From Streptomyces cellulosae (GTDB lineage: Bacteria > Actinomycetota > Actinomycetes > Streptomycetales > Streptomycetaceae): 64,000 bases of DNA. Where the stretch lies: positions 1-64,000 of the forward strand of contig NZ_JOEV01000040.1 in NCBI RefSeq assembly GCF_000721105.1, given 5' to 3'. Under the pieces are notes generated by a model. It was not told where the DNA came from. It ran no database searches and was given only the letters and a program-made list of their open reading frames with translations. The translations under genes were made by a program, and so were the position numbers. Of the stretch, positions 30,977 through 39,508 are shown in pieces (the first letter of the stretch is position 1; each line of letters begins with the position of its first letter).

Positions 30977-31921
30977 ATGGGTGTCGAGATCTGTGTGGAA
31001 GGGCTGACGAAGTCCTTCGGTCGCCAGGTCATCTGGCAGGACGTCTCGCTGACGCTGCCCGCCGGGGAGGTCTCGGTCATGCTCGGCCCCTCGGGCACGG
31101 GCAAGTCGGTGTTCCTCAAGACGCTCGTCGGACTGCTCAAGCCGGAGCGCGGTTCCGTGAAAGTCGCGGGCCGGGACGTGACCAGGCTGCGCGAGCGCGA
31201 GCTCTACGAAGTGCGGAAGCTCTTCGGCGTGCTGTTCCAGGACGGCGCGCTGTTCGGCTCGATGAGCCTGTACGACAACATCGCCTTCCCGCTGCGCGAG
31301 CACACCCGCAAGTCCGAGAGCCAGATCCGGCGCATCGTGCTCGAGAAGATGGACATGGTCGGGCTGCTCGGGTCCGAAGGGAAGCTGCCCGGCGAGATCT
31401 CCGGCGGAATGCGCAAGCGGGCCGGGCTGGCGCGGGCGCTGGTGCTCGACCCGGAGATCATTCTGTTCGACGAGCCGGACTCGGGCCTCGACCCGGTGCG
31501 CGTGGCGTACCTCAACCAGCTCATCGTCGACCTCAACGCGCAGATCAACGCGACGTTCCTGATCGTCACGCACGACATCGCCTCCGCCCGGCAGGTGCCG
31601 GACAACATCGGGCTGTTGTTCCGCCGCGAGCTGGTCATGTTCGGGCCCCGCGAGAAGCTGTTGTCCAGCGACGAGCCGGTCGTACGGCAGTTTCTGAACG
31701 GCCGGATGCAGGGCCCGATCGGCATGGCGGAGGAGAAGGACGCCGCCCAGGTCGAGCAGGAGCTGGCCCAGCTCGGCGACGGAGCGCATACGAAGACTCC
31801 CGGCGGTCAGGCTCTGACGCCCCGACTGTTGCCGGGGCCGGGTATCACCCGCCCGCCCCGATGGGAGGCGATCGCGAGACGCGAGGCCGAGCTGCACCGG
31901 AAAGAGGTGGCGGACGCATGA
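30977..31921 (+). CDS. Mce lipid transporter ATPase (MceG/Mkl/MlaF type)
   Basis: A 314-residue ATP-binding subunit that powers the Mce lipid importer at the cytoplasmic face. Walker A is MLGPSGTGKSVFLKTLVG, the Q loop LFGVLFQDGALFG, the signature GEISGGMRKRAGLARAL and Walker B IILFDEPDSGLDPV, followed by THDIASAR. The GMRKR signature is characteristic of MlaF/Mkl ATPases. A C-terminal extension of about 70 residues is normal for actinobacterial members. The ATG at 30977 is preferred over GTG 30968 because GAAGGG is then correctly spaced. It leads an operon of at least 11 genes. In mycobacteria this ATPase is encoded away from the mce loci, but here it is first in the operon. Confidence 0.94.
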   Translation: MGVEICVEGLTKSFGRQVIWQDVSLTLPAGEVSVMLGPSGTGKSVFLKTLVGLLKPERGSVKVAGRDVTRLRERELYEVRKLFGVLFQDGALFGSMSLYDNIAFPLREHTRKSESQIRRIVLEKMDMVGLLGSEGKLPGEISGGMRKRAGLARALVLDPEIILFDEPDSGLDPVRVAYLNQLIVDLNAQINATFLIVTHDIASARQVPDNIGLLFRRELVMFGPREKLLSSDEPVVRQFLNGRMQGPIGMAEEKDAAQVEQELAQLGDGAHTKTPGGQALTPRLLPGPGITRPPRWEAIARREAELHRKEVADA

Positions 31922-32688
31922 GCCTGTCGCCGACCGGGGCGCTGAGGCAGTCGGGGAACCTCTTCGCGATGGCCCTGGACGTCGTCCGGACCGTGCCCCG
32001 ACGGCCCTTCCAGGCAAGGGAGTTCATCCAGCAGGCCTGGTTCGTCGCGAGCGTCACCATCCTGCCGACGGCCCTCGTGTCCATTCCCTTCGGCGCGGTC
32101 ATCGCGCTGCAGATCGGCAGTCTGACCCGGCAGCTCGGCGCCCAGTCGTTCTCCGGGGCCGCCTCGGTCCTCGCGGTGCTGCGGGAGGCATCGCCGATCG
32201 TCACCGCGCTGCTGATCGCGGGCGCCGGCGGCACGGCCATCTGCGCGGACCTCGGGGCGCGGAAGATCCGCGAGGAGATCGACGCGATGCAGGTGCTGGG
32301 CATCGACCCCATTCACCGGCTGGTCGTCCCGCGCGTGCTGGCGTCGATGGTGGTGGCGGTGCTGCTCAACGGGCTGGTGTCCGTCGTCGGTGTCGCAGGC
32401 GGCTACTTCTTCAACGTCGTGCTGCAGAACGGCACACCGGGCGCCTATCTCGCCTCCTTCACCACGCTGGCCCAGCTGTCCGACCTGTGGGCGGCCGAGA
32501 TCAAGGCGCTGGTGTTCGGCGCGATCGCGGCGATCGTCGCCTCGTACAAGGGACTTACGGCGAAAGGCGGGCCGAAGGGCGTGGGCGACGCCGTGAACCA
32601 GTCGGTGGTGATCACCTTCATGTTGCTGTTCGTGACGAACTTCGTGATGACCGCCGTGTACTTCCAAGTCGCCCCGCAGAGGGGTTAG
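31918..32688 (+). CDS. Mce transporter permease YrbE-A (MlaE family)
   Basis: A 256-residue MlaE-type permease with about five transmembrane helices, one of two that form the membrane channel. Family motifs are visible: AVIALQIGSLTRQLGAQSFS, then VLREASPIVTALLIAGAGG, then GARKIREEIDAMQVLGIDPI. The ATG overlaps the ATPase stop by 4 bp. It pairs with the next gene, YrbE-B. Confidence 0.94.
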   Translation: MSLSPTGALRQSGNLFAMALDVVRTVPRRPFQAREFIQQAWFVASVTILPTALVSIPFGAVIALQIGSLTRQLGAQSFSGAASVLAVLREASPIVTALLIAGAGGTAICADLGARKIREEIDAMQVLGIDPIHRLVVPRVLASMVVAVLLNGLVSVVGVAGGYFFNVVLQNGTPGAYLASFTTLAQLSDLWAAEIKALVFGAIAAIVASYKGLTAKGGPKGVGDAVNQSVVITFMLLFVTNFVMTAVYFQVAPQRG

Positions 32689-32691
32689 CCG

Positions 32692-33597
32692 ATGCGACCG
32701 ACACGACCGATGCAACCGATGCAACCGACGCGACCAACTCAGCCGACTCAGCCGACGCGACCAACGCGACCGACGCGCCTTCAAAGCCTCCTCGCCCGCC
32801 CGCTGCGCTCACTCGAAGAACTGGGCGCACAACTCTCCTTCTACGGACGCTCGTTGGCGTGGACCGGCCGCACCGTGCGCCGCTACAAGAAGGAGATCCT
32901 GCGGCTGCTCGCCGAGGTGAGTTTCGGCCGCGGCGCGCTCGCCGTCGTGGGGGGCACGGTCGGCGTCATCGCCTTCCTGTCGTTCTTCACCGGCACGGAG
33001 GTGGGCCTGCAGGGGTACGCCGCGCTCAACCAGCTCGGCACGTCCAATTTCGTGGCGTTCCTCTCGGCGTACTTCAACACCCGGGAGATCGCCCCGCTGG
33101 TGGCCGGGCTCGCCCTGTCCGCCACGGTCGGCGCCGGGTTCACGGCGCAGCTCGGCGCGATGCGGATCAGCGAGGAGACCGACGCGCTCGAAGTCATGGG
33201 CGTCCCCTCGCTGCCGTTCCTGGTGACCACCCGGATGATCGCCGGCTTCGTCGCGGTGATCCCGCTGTACGTGGTCGGGCTGCTGTCCTCGTACTTCGCC
33301 GCCCGCACCATCACCACCGGCTACTACGGGCAGTCCGCGGGCACCTACGACCACTACTTCCAGCAGTACCTGCCGCCGGTCGACGTGCTGTGGTCCTTCG
33401 GGAAGGTGCTCGTCTTCGCCGTCCTGATCATCCTGGTGCACTGCTTCTACGGCTACTACGCGAGCGGCGGCCCGGCGGGCGTCGGCGTCGCCGTGGGCCG
33501 CGCCGTGCGCACCTCGATCGTCGCGATCAACGTCCTGGACTTCTTCCTGTCGCTCGCGATCTGGGGCGCCAACACGACCGTACGGATTGCGGGGTGA
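32692..33597 (+). CDS. Mce transporter permease YrbE-B (MlaE family)
   Basis: A 301-residue MlaE-type permease, the second channel subunit. Motifs include GYAALNQLGTSNFVAFLSAY, then VGAGFTAQLGAMRISEETDA and LEVMGVPSLPFLVTTRMIAG, with about five helices. The first ~28 residues are an odd low-complexity stretch (MRPTRPMQPMQPTRPTQPTQ and so on). It is encoded by ACGCGACC/ATGCAACC-type short repeats and is not seen in family members I remember. A later internal start is possible but no ribosome site was found. It follows YrbE-A by 3 bp and is coupled by overlap to MceA. Confidence 0.93.
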   Translation: MRPTRPMQPMQPTRPTQPTQPTRPTRPTRLQSLLARPLRSLEELGAQLSFYGRSLAWTGRTVRRYKKEILRLLAEVSFGRGALAVVGGTVGVIAFLSFFTGTEVGLQGYAALNQLGTSNFVAFLSAYFNTREIAPLVAGLALSATVGAGFTAQLGAMRISEETDALEVMGVPSLPFLVTTRMIAGFVAVIPLYVVGLLSSYFAARTITTGYYGQSAGTYDHYFQQYLPPVDVLWSFGKVLVFAVLIILVHCFYGYYASGGPAGVGVAVGRAVRTSIVAINVLDFFLSLAIWGANTTVRIAG

Positions 33598-33602
33598 GCC
33601 GT

Positions 33603-34856
33603 ATGAGAGTGCTGAGACTGCGGTTGTACGGCCTGGTGTTCCTCGCCGTGCTCGGCCTGCTGCTGTCCCTGTCCGTCGCCGTGTACCAGCAGGTGTTCAC
33701 CTCGGCCGTACGGATCAAGCTGGAGGCCGACAGCCTCGGCAACCAGCTCGATCCGCGGGCCGACGTCAAGCTGCGCGGGCTGCTGGTCGGCGAGGTGCGC
33801 GCGGTGCACGCCGACGGGACGAAGGCGACGCTCGACATCGCGCTGAAGCCGGAGTACGTCGCGTACATCCCGTCCGACGTGCGCGCACGCCTGCTGCCCA
33901 AGACGCTGTTCGGCGAGAAGTACGTCGACCTGGTCGCGCCCGCACACTCCGTACACTCCGCGCACTCGTCGGCTCGCCCCATCCGCGCCGGGGACGTCAT
34001 CACTCAGGACCGCACCCGTGTCGGCATCGAGCTCCAGCAGCTGATGAACGACCTGCTGCCGCTGCTGCGGACCGTGCAGCCCGGCAAGCTCGACGCCACG
34101 CTCTCCGCGTTCGCCACCGCCCTCGAAGGGCGCGGCGACCGGATCGGCGACAACCTCACGCGCGTGGAGGACTATCTGCACCGCCTCAATCCCCACCTGC
34201 CGTCCCTCACCGAGGACTTCGCACGGCTGGCCGACGTCGCCGAGGTGTACGGCGACGCGGCTCCCGACCTGATGGAGATCCTGCGCAACACCGTCACCAC
34301 CAGCCGCACCATCGTCGAGCAGCGGGACCGGCTCGCGTCCGCGCTCACCACGACGGCCACCGCCGCGGGCACCGCGGACGACTTCCTCGACGCGAACGGC
34401 GACCGGCTGATCACCCTGGGCCGGGTCTCCCGCCCCACGCTCGACCTCTTCGCCCGCTACTCGCCCGAGTACCCCTGTCTCCTCGCCGGCCTGGTCCGTG
34501 AGGAGCAGGCCTCCGAGCAGGCGTTCCGCGGCGGCAAGATGCACATCACGCTCGAAGTCGTCCGCCAGCAGGGGGCGTACGAACCCGGTGAGTATCCCCG
34601 CTACGGCGAACGGTCCGGGCCCAACTGCCGCGACCTGCCCCATCCGCCGGTGCCCGCACCCGGGTTCCACCTCGACGACGGGTCGAAGAAGGGGAGTTCG
34701 TCCGGCCCGGCCGGCGTGTCCGCCACCCGGGCCGAGCAGCGCGCCGTCGGCTCACTCGTCGCGCCCGTCATGGGCGTGCCCGCCGACCAGGTGCCGCCGG
34801 TCGCGACGCTGCTGTTCGGGCCGATGGCGCGCGGGACGGTGGTGAGCGTCGCATGA
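33603..34856 (+). CDS. Mce family protein, position A
   Basis: A 417-residue exported Mce protein. An N-terminal signal-anchor helix (LRLYGLVFLAVLGLLLSLSV) is followed by the MCE/MlaD domain (residues about 35-115, VKLRGLLVGEVRAVHADGTK, then LLPKTLFGEKYVDLV). A long helical region follows (residues about 135-300), which in Mce proteins forms the periplasmic lipid tunnel. A Pro-rich C-terminus follows. The ATG at 33603 has GGGGTGA five bases upstream. A GTG at 33594 overlapping the previous stop is the alternative. The first of six Mce subunits thought to act as a hetero-hexamer. Confidence 0.92.
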   Translation: MRVLRLRLYGLVFLAVLGLLLSLSVAVYQQVFTSAVRIKLEADSLGNQLDPRADVKLRGLLVGEVRAVHADGTKATLDIALKPEYVAYIPSDVRARLLPKTLFGEKYVDLVAPAHSVHSAHSSARPIRAGDVITQDRTRVGIELQQLMNDLLPLLRTVQPGKLDATLSAFATALEGRGDRIGDNLTRVEDYLHRLNPHLPSLTEDFARLADVAEVYGDAAPDLMEILRNTVTTSRTIVEQRDRLASALTTTATAAGTADDFLDANGDRLITLGRVSRPTLDLFARYSPEYPCLLAGLVREEQASEQAFRGGKMHITLEVVRQQGAYEPGEYPRYGERSGPNCRDLPHPPVPAPGFHLDDGSKKGSSSGPAGVSATRAEQRAVGSLVAPVMGVPADQVPPVATLLFGPMARGTVVSVA

Positions 34857-35890
34857 GGAACACAGGAGCCCGACAGGCCGCCGCACCGCTGATCAAGTTC
34901 AGCCTCTTCGCCCTGGTGACGATCCTGGCGACGGCCCTGCTCGCCGCCACCATCGTGAACATCTCCTTCACTCCCGAGCGGACGTACCACGCCGTCTTCA
35001 GCGACGTCACCGGCCTGGAGAACGGCGACGACATCCGCGTGGCGGGGGTGCGGGTCGGAGAGGTCGAGGGCATCAGCATCAAGGACCGGACGCTGGCGCA
35101 GGTCACCTTCACGGTCAGCGCGGACCGTCCGCTGCTCAGCAGCACCGGCGCGGTCGTCCGCTACCGGAACCTCGTCGGACAGCGCTATGTCGCCCTGACC
35201 GAGGGCGCGGGAGACGGCACCCGGCTGAAGCCCGGCGCCACGATCCCGCTGTCGCGCACGCAGCCCGCGCTGGACCTCAACGCGTTGCTGAACGGCTTCA
35301 AGCCGCTGTTCGCGGCGCTCAGCCCGCAGGACGTCAACCAGCTCGCCACCGAGATCATCCGCACATTGCAGGGCGAGGGAGGCACCGTCAACAGCCTGCT
35401 GGCGCACACGGCCTCGCTCACCACGACGCTGGCCGGCCGCGACAAGCTCATCGGGTCGGTGATCGACAACCTCAACACGGTGCTGAAGACGCTGGACAAG
35501 CGCGGCTCCCGCTTCTCGGGGCTGCTGGTGCAGTTGCGCCGGCTGGTCTCGGGCCTGTCCGCCGACCGCAAGCCCATCGGGCAGTCGCTGGTGAGCATCG
35601 GCGACCTCACGGACGCCACCGCGGGGCTGCTCGAGGACGCGCGCCCGCCGCTGAAGGACGACATCGCCCAGCTGAGCGATCTCACCGGAACGCTGAACAA
35701 GAACGAGAAGACTGTGGAGGGCGTCCTGAAGCGGCTGCCGAACAAGCTCAACGCGCTGACGGGGACGGCGTCCTACGGCTCGTGGTTCAACTTCTACCTC
35801 TGCGACTTCGACGGCCGGATCGTGCTGCCGAAGACGAAGCAGACGCTCACTCCAGACCTGCATGTGGCGAGGGCGAGGTGCGGCGCATGA
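34853..35890 (+). CDS. Mce family protein, position B
   Basis: A 345-residue Mce subunit with an N-terminal anchor helix (ALVTILATALLAATIVNISF). Its MCE domain reads YHAVFSDVTGLENGDDIRVA, then GVRVGEVEGI, then YRNLVGQRYVALTEG. A helical C-terminal tunnel region follows. It ends in YGSWFNFYLCDFDGRI, a motif I associate with MceB-type proteins. Its ATG overlaps the MceA stop by 4 bp. Confidence 0.94.
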   Translation: MRNTGARQAAAPLIKFSLFALVTILATALLAATIVNISFTPERTYHAVFSDVTGLENGDDIRVAGVRVGEVEGISIKDRTLAQVTFTVSADRPLLSSTGAVVRYRNLVGQRYVALTEGAGDGTRLKPGATIPLSRTQPALDLNALLNGFKPLFAALSPQDVNQLATEIIRTLQGEGGTVNSLLAHTASLTTTLAGRDKLIGSVIDNLNTVLKTLDKRGSRFSGLLVQLRRLVSGLSADRKPIGQSLVSIGDLTDATAGLLEDARPPLKDDIAQLSDLTGTLNKNEKTVEGVLKRLPNKLNALTGTASYGSWFNFYLCDFDGRIVLPKTKQTLTPDLHVARARCGA

Positions 35891-37083
35891 TGAAGCGCTT
35901 CCGCAAGCGCCGCCCGGAGCCGTTGGTCAAGGTCCGCGTCGACCCACCCAAGCTCCCGAACATACTGCTCCTGCCGCGCAGGGCACCCCGACCCCGCCGC
36001 CCGGAACCCCTGGTGAGAGTCCGCGTCGACCCACCCAGGCTGCCCCGCATACGGATCCGCCGCCCGCGCCTGACCCCGTTCCGTGTGGGGGCACCTCCCA
36101 CGCCTTTCAGGCAGTGGGGGAGGAACCCGGTGGTGATCGGAGCGGTCGGCCTCACCGTCCTCGGGCTGCTGGCCGTGGCGGCGTTCAACGCCGACAGCCT
36201 GCCGCTGATCGGAGACGGCGAGACGTACAGCGCGGCCTTCTCGGAGGCGGGCGGCCTCAAGCCCGGCGACGAGGTGCGGATCGCCGGGGTCAAGGTCGGC
36301 AAGGTCGAGGACGTCGATCTGGACGGTGACCACGTCAAGATCACCTTCAAGATCAAGGGCGACCCGGAGTTCGGCACCGAGACCGGCGCGTCGATCCGGG
36401 TCAAGACCATCCTCGGCGCGAAGTACCTCGCGCTGCAGCCCAAGGGACCGGGGCAGCTGACGGCCGGCAGCGAGATACCGCTGAAGCGGACGGTTCCGGC
36501 GTACGACGTCGTACAGGCGTTCAGCGATCTCACCACGACGACGGAGGACGTCGACACCGACCGGCTCGCGAAGGCCCTGGACACCATTTCCACCACCTTC
36601 CAGGACTCGCCCGCCGAGGTAAGGGCGTCCATCAAGGGCCTGTCGAAGATCTCCCGGACCGTGGCCTCGCGTGACAAGGCGCTGAGCGAACTCCTGGACC
36701 ACGCGAACGGCGTCACGGGCGTACTCGCGGACCGCTCCAAGGACTTCTCCGCGCTGGTCGAGGACGGCGACAAGCTGTTCAAGGAGATCAGCAAGCGGCG
36801 CGAGGCGATCCACGAGCTGCTGAAGAGCTCCGCCACGCTCGGCATCGAGCTCTCCGGCCTCGTCGACGACAACGACAAGGAGATCGGGCCCGCGCTCAAG
36901 GGCCTGGACCGCGTGGTGCGGATGCTCGAACGCAATGAGTCCAGCCTCGACCGGAGCGTCGAGCTGCTCGCGCCCTACGTACGGGTCTTCACCAACGCCC
37001 TCGGCAACGGCCGCTGGTTCGACTCCTACGTCCAGAACCTCGTCGCCGCTCCGGTCGAGCCGCGGACGGGAGGCTCGCAGTGA
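35887..37083 (+). CDS. Mce family protein, position C, with a duplicated N-terminal basic segment
   Basis: A 398-residue Mce subunit. The MCE domain (EAGGLKPGDEVRIAGVKVGK, then KTILGAKYLALQPKG) and helical tail ending NGRWFDSYVQNL are typical. The N-terminus is not. About 75 basic cytoplasmic residues precede the anchor helix. They include an internal duplication (RRPEPLVKVRVDPPKLP, then RRPEPLVRVRVDPPRLP) and an in-frame dispersed repeat (36085-36123). Both probably arose by local duplication and insertion without harming the exported part. The ATG overlaps the MceB stop by 4 bp. Confidence 0.92.
   Translation: MMKRFRKRRPEPLVKVRVDPPKLPNILLLPRRAPRPRRPEPLVRVRVDPPRLPRIRIRRPRLTPFRVGAPPTPFRQWGRNPVVIGAVGLTVLGLLAVAAFNADSLPLIGDGETYSAAFSEAGGLKPGDEVRIAGVKVGKVEDVDLDGDHVKITFKIKGDPEFGTETGASIRVKTILGAKYLALQPKGPGQLTAGSEIPLKRTVPAYDVVQAFSDLTTTTEDVDTDRLAKALDTISTTFQDSPAEVRASIKGLSKISRTVASRDKALSELLDHANGVTGVLADRSKDFSALVEDGDKLFKEISKRREAIHELLKSSATLGIELSGLVDDNDKEIGPALKGLDRVVRMLERNESSLDRSVELLAPYVRVFTNALGNGRWFDSYVQNLVAAPVEPRTGGSQ
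36085..36123. repeat. Streptomyces dispersed repeat inserted in frame in the MceC gene
   Basis: About 39 bp running GTGGGGGCACCTCCCACGCC to CAGGCAGTGGGGGAGG. I recognise this as a short repeat common in Streptomyces genomes. Here it encodes part of the N-terminal cytoplasmic segment of MceC (VGAPPTPFRQWGR) and keeps the frame. Confidence 0.75.
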
Positions 37084-38204
37084 GGAACCCGAAGAGGCGC
37101 CTGGCCCTGCTCACCGCACTCGCCCTGGTCGCCGCGCTCACCTACGTGCTGTGGCCGCGCTCCGCCTCCGTGCGTGTCACCGCGTACTTCCCACGCACCG
37201 TCGGCATCTACCCCGGCTCGGACGTGCGCGTCCTCGGTGTCCGGATCGGCGAGGTCAAGAAGATCACCCCGCAGGGCGACCGGGTGCGTGTGGAGCTGGC
37301 GTACGACGCGGGCCGCAAGGTCCCGGCCGACGCCAAGGCCGCGATCATCAATTCCTCGGTGGTCAGCGACCGTTACGTACAGCTGCTGCCGGTCTACCGC
37401 AGCGGTCCGGCGATGCGCGACGGCGCCGTCATCCCCGAGCAGCGCACAGCCGTACCGGTCGAACTGGACCGCGTCTTCGACAGTCTGCACACGACGGCCG
37501 AGGCGCTCGGCCCCAAGGGCGCCAACAAGAACGGCTCGCTGTCGCGGCTGCTCGGGGTGAGCGCGGACAACCTCGACGGCCAGGGCGAGAACCTCAACCA
37601 GACGGTCAAGGACCTGTCCGAGGCGGTCACCACGCTGTCCGACGGCCGCAAGGACCTGTTCGGCACGGTGCGGAACCTCCAGGTGTTCACGGCGGCGCTG
37701 GCCGCCGACGACAAGAGCGTGCGGTCGTTCAACACCAGCCTCGCCGAGGTCGCAGACCAGCTTGCGGGCGAGCGCGAGGATCTCGCGGCCGCGCTCAAGA
37801 ACCTGGGGACGGCACTCGGCGACGTCGCCGGCTTCGTGAAGAAGAACAAGAACTCGCTGACCTCGAACGTGAAGGGCCTCAGCAAGGTGACCAAGGTGCT
37901 CGTCACCCAACGGGCCGCGCTGGAGGAGCTGTTGAAGGTCGCTCCCACGGGTCTGTCGAACTTGAACAACGCCTACAACCCGTCCGCTGGCACCCTCGAC
38001 ACCCGCAACAACGCCCGGCAGGCGCAGGATCCGGCCTCGCTGTTGTGCTCCGTACTGAGGACGACCGGCGACGAAGGCGGCAAGAACCCCGACTGCAAGG
38101 AGCTCAAGGAGCTCTTCGACTCCCTGCCGAAGGTGCCTGAGGGCTCCGCGGTGACCGGCACCGTCGACCGCACCCTCGGCGGAATTCTGGGGGCCGACGC
38201 ATGA
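37080..38204 (+). CDS. Mce family protein, position D
   Basis: A 374-residue Mce subunit: anchor helix (LALLTALALVAALTYVLW), MCE domain (VTAYFPRTVGIYPGSDVRVL, then GVRIGEVKKI, then IINSSVVSDRYVQLLP) and helical tunnel region, ending in a short Cys-containing tail. The start is GTG with a 4-bp overlap to the MceC stop (GTGA). Confidence 0.94.
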   Translation: MRNPKRRLALLTALALVAALTYVLWPRSASVRVTAYFPRTVGIYPGSDVRVLGVRIGEVKKITPQGDRVRVELAYDAGRKVPADAKAAIINSSVVSDRYVQLLPVYRSGPAMRDGAVIPEQRTAVPVELDRVFDSLHTTAEALGPKGANKNGSLSRLLGVSADNLDGQGENLNQTVKDLSEAVTTLSDGRKDLFGTVRNLQVFTAALAADDKSVRSFNTSLAEVADQLAGEREDLAAALKNLGTALGDVAGFVKKNKNSLTSNVKGLSKVTKVLVTQRAALEELLKVAPTGLSNLNNAYNPSAGTLDTRNNARQAQDPASLLCSVLRTTGDEGGKNPDCKELKELFDSLPKVPEGSAVTGTVDRTLGGILGADA

Positions 38205-39508
38205 GCGCACGACGCGTGAGCGCCCTGCGCAAGGGCGGGGCGGTCGCCTGGGCGGCCATCGGCTCGCTGCTGCTGACCGGCTGCGAGTTCAACGGCTGGT
38301 ACGACGTCCAGCTGCCCGGCGGTGCCGCCGCGGACGGCCACGCCTACCACGTCACCGTCGAGTTCCGCGACGTACTCGACCTGGTGCCGCAGTCGGCGGT
38401 GAAGGTGAACAACGTCACCGTGGGCGCGGTCGAGAAGGTGCGGCTGGACGGCTGGCACGCTCGCGTACGGCTGCGGGTCGCCGACTCGGTGAAGCTGCCC
38501 GCCAACGCGGTCGCCGAGCTGCGCCAGAGCAGCGTGCTCGGCGAGAAGTACGTGGCGCTCTCCGCCCCGCCCGGCACCGCTCCCGTGGGCCGGCTCGGCG
38601 ACGGCGACCGCATCCCGCTGTCCCGCAGCGGCCGCAACCCGGAGATCGAGGAGGTGCTGTCCGCGCTGTCCGCACTGCTCAACGGCGGCGGAGTGGCCCA
38701 GCTCAAGACGATCACCGTGGAGCTGAACAAGGCCCTGAACGGCCGCGAGAACCGGGTCAGGTCGCTGCTCAAGGAGCTGAACACGTTCGTCGGCGGCCTG
38801 GACGACCAGCGCGCGGACATCGTCCGTGCCCTCAAGGCCGTCGACGCGCTCGCCGAGCGGCTCGGGAAGGAGAAGAAGACGATCGCCGAGGCCGTCGACA
38901 CGATGCCGCCCGCCCTGAAGGTCCTCGCCGACCAGCGGCGCGATCTGACGAAGATGCTCACCGCCCTGGCGAAGCTGGGCAGGACGGGCACCAGGGTGGT
39001 CACGGCCTCGCACGACGACACGGTCGCGAACCTCAGGCGACTGCGGCCGGTCCTGCAGCAATTGAACAAGGCGGGCGACGATCTGCCCAACTCTCTTGAA
39101 CTGCTGACTACTTACCCGTTCCCGCGCAACGCGGTGGACGCCGTCAAGGGCGACTACGTCAACCTCGACATCACCGCCGACCTCGACCTGTCGGACCTCT
39201 ACGGGAACCTGGCGGGCGGGTCCGGCAAGTCCGGCAACGGCAACGGCAACTCCAAGGAACCCGGGACCCCCGACGTGCCCGGTCTTCCGGACCTGCCGGC
39301 CGTCCCGACACCCACCGCGCTGCCCAGCGCCCCGAGTGTGCCGACCCCCTCGGCCCCCTCAGTCCCCTCGGCCCCGTCGGCCCCGCAGGGCGGCGGCGGT
39401 CCGCTGTGCCCGCCGGTGTGCACCAGCGGCTACACCACCCGAGGAGAGCTGCCCGAGGGGATCGACCTCGCGCTCGCGGAGCTGATGCTGAAGGGGGTTC
39501 AGCCGTGA
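38201..39508 (+). CDS. Mce family lipoprotein, position E (LprK-like)
   Basis: A 435-residue subunit. The N-terminal signal ends in the lipobox LLLTGC, so it is a lipoprotein, as expected for the fifth Mce protein. The MCE domain reads VTVEFRDVLDLVPQSAVKVN, then SSVLGEKYVALSA. Helices follow, then a low-complexity Pro/Ser/Val stretch (SAPSVPTPSAPSVPSAPSAP) near residue 390 and a conserved-looking Cys-containing end (LCPPVCTSGYTTRG). Its ATG overlaps the MceD stop by 4 bp. Confidence 0.94.
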   Translation: MSARRVSALRKGGAVAWAAIGSLLLTGCEFNGWYDVQLPGGAAADGHAYHVTVEFRDVLDLVPQSAVKVNNVTVGAVEKVRLDGWHARVRLRVADSVKLPANAVAELRQSSVLGEKYVALSAPPGTAPVGRLGDGDRIPLSRSGRNPEIEEVLSALSALLNGGGVAQLKTITVELNKALNGRENRVRSLLKELNTFVGGLDDQRADIVRALKAVDALAERLGKEKKTIAEAVDTMPPALKVLADQRRDLTKMLTALAKLGRTGTRVVTASHDDTVANLRRLRPVLQQLNKAGDDLPNSLELLTTYPFPRNAVDAVKGDYVNLDITADLDLSDLYGNLAGGSGKSGNGNGNSKEPGTPDVPGLPDLPAVPTPTALPSAPSVPTPSAPSVPSAPSAPQGGGGPLCPPVCTSGYTTRGELPEGIDLALAELMLKGVQP

